Shown here piece after piece: positions 31,992 through 40,485 of a DNA stretch of 64,000 nt. Position 1 is the first letter of the stretch; each line of letters opens with the position of its first letter. Origin of the DNA: UMGS692 sp963653425 (lineage in GTDB: Bacteria; Bacillota; Clostridia; Christensenellales; CAG-314); NCBI GenBank assembly GCA_963653425.1, contig CAVJWC010000004.1:45942-109941 (forward strand), in the 5' to 3' direction. Both the position numbers and the translations under genes were made by a program. Below the pieces are notes generated by a model. The model was not told the origin of the DNA. It was given only the letters and a program-made list of their open reading frames with translations, and did not search any database.

Positions 31992-32309
31992 TTACAGAAG
32001 CTTGTTGATAACGTCCGTAATTTCCGACTTGTCTACAGCGCCTACGATTTTTTCCGCAACTTCGCCGTTCTTGAAGAAGAGGAAGGTAGGAATGTTTCTG
32101 ATACCGTAATTCATTGCGATTTCTTTGGATTCGTCAACGTTAACCTTTCCGACAACGACCTTATCTGCCATTTCTTCCGCGATTTCGTCGATAACGGGAG
32201 CCATCATCGAGCAGGGACCGCACCATACCGCGTAAAAATCTACCAGCACGGGCTTTTGGGATTTAAGAACTTCTTCCGTGAAGTTTTCGCTTGTGAATAT
32301 TTTAGACAT
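31992..32309 (-). CDS. trxA: Thioredoxin
   Basis: The 105-residue protein is a classic thioredoxin with the redox motif WCGPC at residues 29-33 and the cis-Pro segment RNIPTFLFF near 71. It reduces protein disulfides in the cytoplasm with thioredoxin reductase. It is a single-gene unit with a leftward promoter at 32437-32465 and a ~120-base leader. The leader contains an AGCCG/CGGCT hairpin. Confidence 0.96.
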   Translation of the reverse strand: MSKIFTSENFTEEVLKSQKPVLVDFYAVWCGPCSMMAPVIDEIAEEMADKVVVGKVNVDESKEIAMNYGIRNIPTFLFFKNGEVAEKIVGAVDKSEITDVINKLL

Positions 32310-32436
32310 AATATCCTCCTTATTGATTGGTTTCGGGCTTGGTTTTCTAATCGAAAGTTACGGAAAACGCCCGTTTTCGTTCGCCATAAGTTATCTGCAC
32401 GTCAGCCGGGACAAAGCTACGGCTTTTTACGGATAA

Positions 32437-32465
32437 ATTATACCACAGAATATATCCTCCTGCAA
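32437..32465 (-). promoter_or_regulatory. Promoter of trxA
   Basis: On the minus strand TTGCAG (plus 32460-32465), 17-bp spacer, TATAAT (plus 32437-32442). It is back to back with the promoter at 32501. Confidence 0.75.
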
Positions 32466-32500
32466 ATATTTTTATAACGTAAAACGGTTATTTTTTTCGG

Positions 32501-32529
32501 TTGACACCGACAACATTTAGTGTTAAACT
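32501..32529 (+). promoter_or_regulatory. Promoter of the CPBP protease gene
   Basis: TTGACA at 32501-32506, 17-bp spacer, TAAACT at 32524-32529. Confidence 0.7.
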
Positions 32530-32591
32530 TTTTACGGGCATTCCGTCGAAGCACCCGCTACAAAAAACAATCCGATTAAGGTAAACTGCCG

Positions 32592-33374
32592 ATGAAAAAA
32601 GAAAGAACGAAGATAGTAATAACGGGCGTACTGCTGTTTGTCGCGGTGGCGGCGGGGTATTACTGCGCGAAAAAGCTTATTACGGACGAAAAACTTTCGG
32701 ATTACCTTTCGGACGTAATTATCCGCGTTGCGTGTTCGGCAGTTCTCGTTTACCTCATAAAAAGAACGGGTTACGACGCTTTGAGTTTCAAAGGAATAAC
32801 ACTTTCTTCGCTTATAGTGATTCTGCCCGTTTTTCTCGTTTCGGTCAACAACTTCCCCTTCGTCTCTTTTATAAGGGGCGAAACCGGGATAATCCGCGGT
32901 GAACTTATCCTTCCTTTCGCGCTTAACTGCGTAGCGACGGCGATTTTCGAAGAACTTATCTTCCGCGGTCTGTTTTTCCCGTGGTGCCTGTCGGTAACGG
33001 GCAACGCTACGAAAAAGCAGGTCTTTAAGGCTGTGCTTATATCGTCGGCGGTTTTCGGACTCATGCACCTTTTCAATATTTTCTCGTCTCCCGTCTCAGC
33101 CGTACTTATGCAGGTAGGCTACACTTTCCTTCTGGGCGGGGCAATGTGTTTCGTTATGCTGAAAACGGGGTGCGTGTGGATATGCGCGTTTATGCACGCC
33201 GTCTATAACTTCGGAGGCTTACTCTATAAAGAACTCGGCAACGGTTTCATTTGGAGCGGAGGACAGGTAGCTTTAACGGCGACAGTCGCGGTTTTATGCG
33301 CAACCGAAATTCTTCTCGTTCTGTTTTTGGGTAAGTCACCGTGCGCAGACTTTACCGAACAAGATAAACGGTAA
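32592..33374 (+). CDS. CPBP family intramembrane metalloprotease (Abi/CAAX type)
   Basis: The 260-residue membrane protein has the CPBP motifs: EELIFRGLFFPW near residue 120 (EExxxR), FGLMHLFN near 158 (FxxxH) and FMHAVYNFGG near 204 (HxxxN). About seven hydrophobic segments are present. Members cleave prenylated or other membrane substrates, or serve in bacteriocin self-immunity; the role here cannot be inferred because no bacteriocin gene is near. It is alone between its own promoter and the SRP RNA terminator. Confidence 0.88.
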   Translation: MKKERTKIVITGVLLFVAVAAGYYCAKKLITDEKLSDYLSDVIIRVACSAVLVYLIKRTGYDALSFKGITLSSLIVILPVFLVSVNNFPFVSFIRGETGIIRGELILPFALNCVATAIFEELIFRGLFFPWCLSVTGNATKKQVFKAVLISSAVFGLMHLFNIFSSPVSAVLMQVGYTFLLGGAMCFVMLKTGCVWICAFMHAVYNFGGLLYKELGNGFIWSGGQVALTATVAVLCATEILLVLFLGKSPCADFTEQDKR

Positions 33375-33593
33375 ACAGGTATAGACTTTACGGGAAAAAT
33401 ATAAATAACAAAGCAAGCCGAGGCTACGGAAAGAGATAAAAAACAAAGCAAGCCGAAGCTATAAAAAAGAGATAAAATCAACGCAAATGCGGATTTCCCG
33501 GGTAATAAACTAAAAAAACAAACGCAAGTATTACGTTCTTTATAACCGATTACCGCAGTAACCGCTTTTAATTCACCGAAAAACAAACGCAAT
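33375..33593 (+). repeat. Short imperfect repeats 3' of the CPBP gene
   Basis: A ~38-bp unit around CAAAGCAAGCCGARGCTAYR with a following AAAGAGATAAAA occurs twice (33408-33480), followed by A-rich text with ACAAACGCAA repeated. No gene is seen. Confidence 0.5.
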
Positions 33594-33624
33594 AAAAAAG
33601 GATAAGCCTAAGACTTATCCTTTA
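33594..33624 (-). terminator. Terminator of the SRP RNA
   Basis: AAGGATAAG and CTTATCCTT form a 9-bp stem; on the minus strand it ends in six T. It starts just after the RNA 3' end and could also stop rightward transcription. Confidence 0.85.
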
Positions 33625-33636
33625 TTCATCTTATTT

Positions 33637-33903
33637 GCTGTGCATCCTCAGTCGACGTAATTCACCGAAGCGGTATCCGATCAGGTGACTCCTCTTCAGC
33701 ACCCCCGTGGCACACCGTAATATCCGCTTAATGCTGCTGCATCCCTGCCCTGACATGGTTCACGGGTTACAGTTGCACGGGACCAAAAAATCAACGTTCC
33801 TTAATCGTTCCAAACCTTCCATAAAATGCGCCTCGTGAGGCCTTCGGCCCTGCTGTAGCGGATTGCAGGTAAAGGGCACCGCTAGCTCCCCACTTAGCAC
33901 AGC
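33637..33903 (-). ncRNA. ffs: Signal recognition particle RNA, large Bacillus type
   Basis: Read leftward the RNA starts GCTGTGCTAAGTGGGGAG, continues with AGCGGTGCCC and TGCAATCCGCTACAGCAGG (Alu-like domain) and has the SRP54-binding domain IV: GAACCATGTCAGG, apical GCA-GGGA-TGC, AGCAGCATTAAG. The 5' GCTGTGC pairs with the 3' GCACAGC, giving about 267 nt. The apical tetraloop is GGGA rather than the common GGAA, still GNRA. Ends are inferred from pairing. Confidence 0.95.
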
Positions 33904-33909
33904 GTATGT

Positions 33910-33938
33910 ATTATAACCGATTTTCCCGTTTTTGACAA
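33910..33938 (-). promoter_or_regulatory. Promoter of the SRP RNA
   Basis: On the minus strand TTGTCA (plus 33933-33938), 17-bp spacer, TATAAT (plus 33910-33915), seven bases from the inferred RNA 5' end. Confidence 0.85.
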
Positions 33939-34069
33939 GGGTTTTAAGATATTTTTTTCCTCTGCCATAATTTTTTTATTCGTCGGCTTTTTTACTTTTC
34001 ACTCTTTAACAACCTTCTTCGTCTTTTTCATATAATACATTGCGGACACGAACCGCAACGGAGGTTTCG

Positions 34070-35095
34070 ATGAAAAAGAAGACGAAAACACAAAGTTATT
34101 TAAGGAAAATTCTGCTTATTTTAACGCTTGCTCTTGCGGTAACGGCGCTTGCTTCCTGTTTTTCGGGTTGTAATCCCGACGAAAACGGCAAAGACAGGAT
34201 AGTTCTTAACGAAGTTACCCACTCGATTTTTTACGCTCCCCAATATCTTGCCATGGCTCTCGATTATTTCGGCGAAGAAAACATCGAAGTTCGGCTTGTA
34301 AACGGAGGCGGAGCAGATAAGAGTATGATTGCGCTTTTAACGGGCGAAGCCGATATAGGACTTATGGGTCCCGAAGCCGCAATTTATACCGTTCTCGAAG
34401 GAAAGAAAGACCATCCCGTAGTTTTCGGACAGCTAACGAAGCGCGACGGAAGTTTTCTCGTCGGAAGAAAGCCCGAAGAGAATTTCGACTGGTCAGCTCT
34501 CGAAGGCAAGCGCATAATAATGGGCAGGCAGGGCGGAGTTCCCGCGATGACGCTTCAATATATCCTTAACAACCACGGCTATTTCGACGGCGTGAATATA
34601 ACCATGGATTATTCCGTGGAATTCAACATGCTTGCGCCTGCTTTTATTGCGGGAACGGGCGACTACGTTCCTCTTTTCGAACCCACGGCAAGCGCTCTCG
34701 TAAAGTCGGGACAGGGGCATATCGTTGCTTCTGTAGGCAAAGAAAGCGGAGAAGTCCCCTACACTGCCTATATGGCGATAAAAAGCAAAATCGCCCGTAA
34801 TCCCGACCTCTTCCGTCGCTTCTTAAGAGCCGTAAAGAAAGCCGCCGACTACCTTTTCACCGCCCCGCCCGAATGTTGCGCCGAGCTTCTTCTCCCCTAT
34901 TTCGGCGGTTCCGACAAAGAAGATATTCTCCTCGCTCTGACAGCCTACAAAGCAAACGATACCTGGATGACGTCACCCGTAATGACGAAAGAAAGCTTCG
35001 AAAGATTGCAGGATATTATGGAAAACGCAGGTAAACTCGAAAAACGCGCCGACTTCTCCGTAGTCGTCGACAACTCTATAGCCAAAACCCTGTAA
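34070..35095 (+). CDS. NMT1/THI5-like ABC substrate-binding lipoprotein, orphan
   Basis: The ATG at 34070 follows ACGGAGGTTTCG. The 341-residue product has a lipoprotein signal: charged start, hydrophobic ILLILTLALAVTALA, then a CFSGC region whose first Cys (LASC) is the best lipidation site. The mature part matches the NMT1/SsuA/TauA fold: VTHSIFYAPQYLAMALDYF, GGGADKSMIALLTGEADIG and GPEAA. Such proteins bind hydroxymethylpyrimidine, sulfonates or similar small molecules. No permease or ATPase gene is adjacent, so its transporter must be encoded elsewhere. A TATAAT lies at 34031 with a poor -35. Confidence 0.85.
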   Translation: MKKKTKTQSYLRKILLILTLALAVTALASCFSGCNPDENGKDRIVLNEVTHSIFYAPQYLAMALDYFGEENIEVRLVNGGGADKSMIALLTGEADIGLMGPEAAIYTVLEGKKDHPVVFGQLTKRDGSFLVGRKPEENFDWSALEGKRIIMGRQGGVPAMTLQYILNNHGYFDGVNITMDYSVEFNMLAPAFIAGTGDYVPLFEPTASALVKSGQGHIVASVGKESGEVPYTAYMAIKSKIARNPDLFRRFLRAVKKAADYLFTAPPECCAELLLPYFGGSDKEDILLALTAYKANDTWMTSPVMTKESFERLQDIMENAGKLEKRADFSVVVDNSIAKTL

Positions 35096-35850
35096 GCTTT
35101 TTGCCCCTTCTTTCTTCGTACGAAGAAAGTAGGGGCGTGTTTTCCCTTCTTTCTTCTGCGAAGAAAGAAGCAAAGACGCACCTACTTTTTTGTAAAAAAG
35201 CAGGCAAAAAACTTTCACCGAGCTTCGCATACCTTTTAGAATAATGCGAATTTTACAAGAAAGAAAGTAGGCAAAAAACTTTCACCGTGGGGGCAATCAG
35301 AAACAATACGCATTCCGCTCTTGAAAGAGTAATGCGAACATTATAAAAAGTAAACGAAAAACTTTCATTGAGCTTCGCGGAGCCGTCAAAGCAATGCGAA
35401 TTTTACGAAAAAAAGAAAACAGACAAAAAACTTTCACCGTTTGGCGCAAAGAAAGACAAAACTGAATCCGCATATAAAAAGAAAGTCTGTAATTACAAAA
35501 CTATTTGTAGTTACAGACTTTTTGTTAGTTACTTATATTAAAGTTCTTCGTTGAGCTTTTCCTTTCAATCTTCTTTCTTTCGAAAAGAAAGAAAGCAATG
35601 AAATTTTCATTGTTCCCATAATGAAGTTCTTTGTTGAGCTTTCCCAACCAGAAAGTTGCAAGTTCTTTGGTTCTTTCTTTCAGGAAAGAACGTAAAATAT
35701 TCGGCTACCGAATCGTATAGTCTTGCGAAGCTATAATGGGTCCGGCGTCACGCCGGTCTGTGGTTCTTTCTTTCAGGAAAGAACACTAACGAACAGACGC
35801 GAAGCTCGGTGAAAGTTTCTTTGCGTACTTTCTTTTCTAAAGAAAGTAAG
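35096..35850 (+). repeat. Mosaic of short hairpin repeats, copy A
   Basis: This 750-bp stretch has no supported gene. It is made of self-complementary modules such as CTTTCTTCTGCGAAGAAAG, ACTTTTTTGTAAAAAAG, CTTTCTTTCAGGAAAG and ACTTTCTTTTCTAAAGAAAG, joined by AAAAAACTTTCACCG phrases. The same modules in similar order make up 63525-64000. It begins right after a stop codon and ends just before the carboxypeptidase promoter. Confidence 0.85.
35484..35523 (+). terminator. Terminator-like hairpin inside the repeat mosaic, copy A
   Basis: AGTCTGTAATTAC (35484-35496) pairs with GTAGTTACAGACT (35507-35519) with one mismatch-like wobble, then TTTTT. The matching hairpin in copy B (63758-63796) keeps pairing despite base changes. 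Confidence 0.6.
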
Positions 35851-35857
35851 AAATATC

Positions 35858-35886
35858 TTGAAAAAAAGAGAAATGTATGTTATACT
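35858..35886 (+). promoter_or_regulatory. Promoter of the M32 carboxypeptidase gene
   Basis: TTGAAA at 35858-35863, 17-bp spacer, TATACT at 35881-35886, just outside the repeat mosaic. Confidence 0.7.
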
Positions 35887-35937
35887 GAAAGGGATTATAT
35901 ATTTTATACGGGTTTTTATGCTCGTTTGGAGAATAAA

Positions 35938-37440
35938 ATGAAACAACTTCTTGAAAAATATGACCTTTATCGCAAAGAGATGTTATCTTCTCAATTTATC
36001 AATTTCCTTATCGGTTGGGACAACGAGACCGAGGCTCCCGAGAAGACTATCGAGTCGAGGGAGTTTATCGAAGGAATTTTCGCGCGCAAGCACTTCGATT
36101 ACGTAACGTCGCCCGAGACGATTGCGCTTATAGACGAACTTTACGAAAGAAGGGACGAAATCGAAGACGAAGTTTTGCGTTACGAGATAAAACAGCAGAA
36201 GAAAGCGGTAGATCAGACGAGAAAGCTTCCGTCTGAGTTTTACGTAGAGCTTGTTACGCTTGTAACCAAGAGTCAGTCGGCTTGGGGAAGAGCCAAGAGA
36301 AGCAACGATTTCGAGTCTTTTAAGCCTTTCCTTGCGAAGATGGTGGAAATGAAGAAGAAAGAAGCCGAATATCTTGCTACGGATAAGCTTAAAGGTTATA
36401 ACGTTCTTCTCGATCAGTATGCGGAAGGAATGACTATGAGCGAGTACGACGTATTTTTCGGGAAGCTTGAAAAAGACCTCGTTCCTTTCATAAGAAAAGT
36501 GACTTCGGTTAAGAGAACGGAAGATTTTTCCTTTGCGAAAAAGAGTTTCCCCGTTAGCGGACAGAAGGAATTTTCGGACTACGTAATGGACGTTATGTGT
36601 TTTGACAAAAAGCGCGGAGGAATAAAAGAGAGCGAACATCCTTTCACGTCGGGATTCGGAAGAAACGACGTAAGAGTTACCAACCATTATTACGAGAACA
36701 AGTTCGATTCCGCGGTATTTTCGGCTATTCACGAACTGGGACACGGAACTTACGAACAGCAGAGCGGAGAAAACCTCGTAGGAACGTTGTGCGAAGGTTG
36801 CGTATCGCTTGCTCTTCACGAATCTCAGTCGAGATTTTACGAAAACATAATAGGCAGAAGCCGTGAATTCTGGCAGGCTCATTTCGGAAAGCTCAAAGAG
36901 ATTTTCCCCGAACAGCTTAAAGACGTGGACGAAGATAAGATGTACAGATTCGTCAATATCGCCGAATGCAGTTACGTAAGAACGGAAGCCGACGAACTTA
37001 CCTATCCGCTTCATATTATGCTGAGATATCGGCTTGAAAAGGAACTCTTCGAAGGTAACCTTACCGTGGACGAACTTCCTTCAAGGTGGAACGAACTCTT
37101 CAAAGAATATTTCGGACTCGAAGTCAGGAGCGACGCGGAAGGCGTTTTGCAGGACATTCACTGGGCGCAGGGCTGTTTCGGATACTTCCCGACCTACGCT
37201 TTGGGTTCGGCGTACGCTTCGCAGATATTCGACGCAATGAACGAAGATTTCGACGTTTTGGGTTCGCTTAAAGAGGGAACGACGGCTGAAATCAACGCAT
37301 GGCTGGAAAGAAAGCTTCACAGATTCGGCGCAAGCAAACCTCCCAAGGAACTTTTCAGAAACGCAGCGGGCGCGGATTTCGACGCGGACCATTACGTTAA
37401 CTACCTTACAGGCAAGTACGGAAAGCTTTATAACGTATAG
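35938..37440 (+). CDS. M32 family metallocarboxypeptidase (carboxypeptidase Taq type)
   Basis: The ATG at 35938 is preceded by TTTGGAGAATAAA; reading back to 35809 would include the promoter and repeat. The 500-residue product is the usual M32 size and has the zinc motif HELGH at 265-269, the HESQSR motif near 295 that supplies the Glu ligand, and IRTxxDE-like VRTEADELTYPLH near 350. It removes C-terminal amino acids in the cytoplasm, with broad specificity except Pro. It is followed 77 bases later by dxs without a visible terminator. Confidence 0.95.
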   Translation: MKQLLEKYDLYRKEMLSSQFINFLIGWDNETEAPEKTIESREFIEGIFARKHFDYVTSPETIALIDELYERRDEIEDEVLRYEIKQQKKAVDQTRKLPSEFYVELVTLVTKSQSAWGRAKRSNDFESFKPFLAKMVEMKKKEAEYLATDKLKGYNVLLDQYAEGMTMSEYDVFFGKLEKDLVPFIRKVTSVKRTEDFSFAKKSFPVSGQKEFSDYVMDVMCFDKKRGGIKESEHPFTSGFGRNDVRVTNHYYENKFDSAVFSAIHELGHGTYEQQSGENLVGTLCEGCVSLALHESQSRFYENIIGRSREFWQAHFGKLKEIFPEQLKDVDEDKMYRFVNIAECSYVRTEADELTYPLHIMLRYRLEKELFEGNLTVDELPSRWNELFKEYFGLEVRSDAEGVLQDIHWAQGCFGYFPTYALGSAYASQIFDAMNEDFDVLGSLKEGTTAEINAWLERKLHRFGASKPPKELFRNAAGADFDADHYVNYLTGKYGKLYNV

Positions 37441-37517
37441 TGCGTTATAAAGGCGGGTATTACGCATAAAATAGGTATTATACGGAAGGCGCGAGGCTGA
37501 AAATCGGAGGACGGACT

Positions 37518-39380
37518 GTGAGAAAAGACGGCGGAAAAGACTTAAAAGAAATGAGCATAACGGAGCTTAACGGATTATCCGCAAAGCTCAGAGAAGATAT
37601 TATTTCCATCGTGGATAAAAAGGGCGGACATCTTTCGTCCAATTTAGGCGCGGTGGAACTTACGGTTGCCCTTCACAGGTGCCTTTCGCTTCCCGAAGAC
37701 AAATTGCTTTTCGACGTGGGACATCAGTGTTACGCGCATAAGCTTCTTTCGGAAAGATCGGAAGAAATGAGCAGGTTCCGCGAAAGAGACGGAGCGAGCG
37801 GATTTTGCGATCCCGTGGAAAGCGAGTTCGACGCCTACGGAAGCGGTCATGCGGGAAGTACCGTTGCCGCGGCTTACGGAATGTGTCTTGCGCGCGACGA
37901 AAGAGGAAGCGACGAGAAGATCGTCTGCGTGGTGGGCGACGGAGCTTTGGCTTCGGGCGAATCGCTCGAAGCTGTCAACGCGCTTTCGGGGTACGAAGGT
38001 CAGCTTCTTATCGTCATAAACGACAACGGAATGGCTATTTCGGCGGGAAAAGGCGGACTTTACAGACATTTTTCCGCGCTTACCATAAAACGCGGATACG
38101 GAAAAACCAAACTGCGCTGGAAAAGAATTCTCAGTAAAAACGCCTTGGGCAGAGGCATTATGAAATGCCTGTCGGGCGTAAAGCATTTTATCAAGCGAGT
38201 AACGGGCGGAGACAATTTCTTTGAAGAGATGGGCGTGAAGTATATAGGACCGCTTAACGGTCACGACTTCAAACCTCTTTTAAGGGTTTTCGGCAACGCT
38301 CTTTCGTATAAAAGACCTCTCGTAGTTCACGTAAAAACGGTAAAAGGCAAAGGTTCTCCCCTTGCCGAAAACGATCCCGAGTTTTACCACGGCGTGTGCG
38401 CGGGCTTGGATAAGTCCGTCAACACTTTTTCCGAAGCTCTCGGAGAAACTCTCGGCGAACTTAACGGAAAATTCGGTAATATCACCGCCGTAACCGCCGC
38501 CATGGAAGAAGGAACGGGACTTAAAGCTTTCCGTGAACGCGGAGGAAAGGTAGTAGACGTAGGAATATGCGAACAGACAGCCGTTTCGCTTGCCGCGGGA
38601 ATGGCTATAAGCGGAAGCAGGCCCGCCGTGTGCGTTTACTCTACGTTTTTGCAGAGAGCCTTCGATCAGATTCAGCAGGAAGTCTGTCTTTACGGATTGC
38701 CCGTGGCGTTCTTTATAGACAGAGCGGGATTCGTGGGCGCGGACGGAAAGACTCATCAGGGACTTTTCGATATAGCTTATATGCGTCTTCTCGGAATGAC
38801 GATTCTTGCGCCGTCTTCCGTAAAAGAACTTAAACTTGCCGCAGAATACGCCTTTTCGCACGATATTCCCGTGGCTGTGAGATATTGTAACGGAGACCTT
38901 TCGGTATGGGAGGGCGCGGAAGCCGTAGACAACGCTCCGTCTCACCCCATAGACCGCTGGCAACTTCTTAAAGAGGGCAAGGACGGAGTTTTCCTTGCGG
39001 TAGGTCCGAGATGCGTGAGCGTGGCTTTAAGAGCGGCGGAAATTTCGGGCAAAAGCGTAGCCGTCTACAACTGCACGTCGGTTAATCCCGTGGACGAAGG
39101 AGTTCTTTCGTTTATAGGTTCGAAAGCCATAGTTACGGTGGAAGAAGGTACGGTTTACGGCGGATTCGGTTCGGCGGTCGCAGAGTTTTACGCAAAGAAC
39201 AATTCTCTTGCCGACATAAGGAAAACGGCTTCACCCGTCTGGGGAGGCAGAAGACTCGTAATGCTCGGAGCGGAAAATCTTTCAGTGGGTCACGATTCGG
39301 TGGCGGGTCAGATGATAGACGAAGGACTTTCTCCCGAAAATCTGGCTAAACAGATGGTTGAACTTATTAAAAAGAGATAA
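37518..39380 (+). CDS. dxs: 1-Deoxy-D-xylulose-5-phosphate synthase
   Basis: The 620-residue TPP enzyme has the DXS signature: GHQCYAHKLL near residue 74, the TPP/Mg motif GDGALASGES with the later NDNGMAIS, and DRAGFVGADGKTHQG in the C-terminal half. It joins pyruvate and glyceraldehyde 3-phosphate in the first step of the MEP isoprenoid pathway. The start is GTG at 37518, seven bases after CGGAGG. Dxr and IspG of the same pathway are at 50389 and 52675. Confidence 0.96.
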   Translation: MRKDGGKDLKEMSITELNGLSAKLREDIISIVDKKGGHLSSNLGAVELTVALHRCLSLPEDKLLFDVGHQCYAHKLLSERSEEMSRFRERDGASGFCDPVESEFDAYGSGHAGSTVAAAYGMCLARDERGSDEKIVCVVGDGALASGESLEAVNALSGYEGQLLIVINDNGMAISAGKGGLYRHFSALTIKRGYGKTKLRWKRILSKNALGRGIMKCLSGVKHFIKRVTGGDNFFEEMGVKYIGPLNGHDFKPLLRVFGNALSYKRPLVVHVKTVKGKGSPLAENDPEFYHGVCAGLDKSVNTFSEALGETLGELNGKFGNITAVTAAMEEGTGLKAFRERGGKVVDVGICEQTAVSLAAGMAISGSRPAVCVYSTFLQRAFDQIQQEVCLYGLPVAFFIDRAGFVGADGKTHQGLFDIAYMRLLGMTILAPSSVKELKLAAEYAFSHDIPVAVRYCNGDLSVWEGAEAVDNAPSHPIDRWQLLKEGKDGVFLAVGPRCVSVALRAAEISGKSVAVYNCTSVNPVDEGVLSFIGSKAIVTVEEGTVYGGFGSAVAEFYAKNNSLADIRKTASPVWGGRRLVMLGAENLSVGHDSVAGQMIDEGLSPENLAKQMVELIKKR

Positions 39381-39392
39381 GGTCGGAATTTT

Positions 39393-40265
39393 ATGGAAGG
39401 CGTTTTATATATGGTAGCTACGCCCATAGGCAATACCGAAGATATTACCGACAGGGCGAAAAGAATACTCGGCGAAGCGGATACCGTGCTTGCCGAAGAT
39501 ACGAGAGTTACGAGAATTTTACTCGACAAATGCGGAATAACCGTTAAAAATCTTCTTTCGGTCAACGGTTATACGGAAGAAAACAAGTCGGACAGAATAG
39601 TGTCCGCCATTCTCGAAGGAAAGAATTTCGCGCTGGTTTCCGACGCGGGTACGCCCTGTATTTCCGATCCGGGGTATATTCTCGTAAAAAAAGCTTCCGC
39701 TTCGGGCATCAGAGTCGTTCCCGTACCGGGGGCAAACGCAATGATAACGGCTTTGTCGGCGTGCGGATTGCCTACGGCTTCGTTTGCGTTTTACGGCTTT
39801 CTTCCGCGCAAAAAAGGCGATATAATCGAAATTCTCACGAAAGTGAAGGAAGATTCGACGGTTCTTGCGGTGTTTTACGAATCGCCTCTCAGGATAATCG
39901 AAACGCTCGGCTTTATAGAAGAAGTTTTCCCCAAAGCGGAAGTCGTCGTCTGTAACGACCTTACGAAGAAGTTCGAAAGGTTTTACCGCGGAACGATAAC
40001 CGAGGTTATCCGCGAGCTTTTGTCCAACGACAACCGCGAAAAAGGCGAATATACGATTATAGTCAAAAAGAACGCCGATATTGCCGACGAAACGCAGGAC
40101 GAGATAAGCCTCGAAGCTTTGATTACGGACAAACTCGTAAAGGGCGCAGGTTCCGTGAAAGAAGCGATTGCGGAAGTTTCTGCCGAAGTGAAAGGAAAAT
40201 ACGCCAAAAGCGACGTTTATTCGGCTTCGCTCAGACTCAAAAAGCTTTTCGGCGAAGAAGAGTAA
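39393..40265 (+). CDS. rsmI: 16S rRNA (cytidine1402-2'-O)-methyltransferase RsmI
   Basis: The 290-residue protein has the tetrapyrrole-methylase fold of RsmI: ATPIGNTEDITDRA at the start, LAEDTRVTRILLDK near 30, VSDAGTPCISDPGY near 80 and PVPGANAMITALSACGLPT near 105. It uses SAM to 2'-O-methylate C1402 of 16S rRNA. It starts 12 bases after dxs and is probably cotranscribed. Confidence 0.95.
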   Translation: MEGVLYMVATPIGNTEDITDRAKRILGEADTVLAEDTRVTRILLDKCGITVKNLLSVNGYTEENKSDRIVSAILEGKNFALVSDAGTPCISDPGYILVKKASASGIRVVPVPGANAMITALSACGLPTASFAFYGFLPRKKGDIIEILTKVKEDSTVLAVFYESPLRIIETLGFIEEVFPKAEVVVCNDLTKKFERFYRGTITEVIRELLSNDNREKGEYTIIVKKNADIADETQDEISLEALITDKLVKGAGSVKEAIAEVSAEVKGKYAKSDVYSASLRLKKLFGEEE

Positions 40266-40485
40266 CTGCGACTGAAAACAACGGGTAAAGACAAGCCAAG
40301 AACCAACGCGGGCAAGCCGAAGGACAGAAACAGGTCCTATAAAAGGACAAAACGACGTAAAAAACGGAATAAGACTAACTACAACGAATAAAGGCAAGGC
40401 AGATATAAACGAAGAGAAAAAAAACGGACGGATAATTAAAGGGCGGACCGCGTAAACGGCGCGAAAGACAAAGCGGAGGCTAAAT
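40266..40485. other. Purine-rich spacer between rsmI and comM
   Basis: This 220-bp stretch is A/G-rich with loose repeats of CAAGCCRA and ACGA type. I see no promoter, terminator or gene in it. Confidence 0.4.

Noticed and set aside
32341..32440. Riboswitch upstream of trxA (a GGGACAAAGCTACGG string on the plus strand recalls the c-di-GMP-I core)
   Set aside because: The string is on the strand opposite to the trxA leader, lies upstream of the CPBP promoter rather than after it, and the rest of the aptamer is missing.
35809..35937. N-terminal extension of the M32 carboxypeptidase
   Set aside because: The extension crosses the hairpin repeat and the promoter; the family begins near the ATG at 35938.
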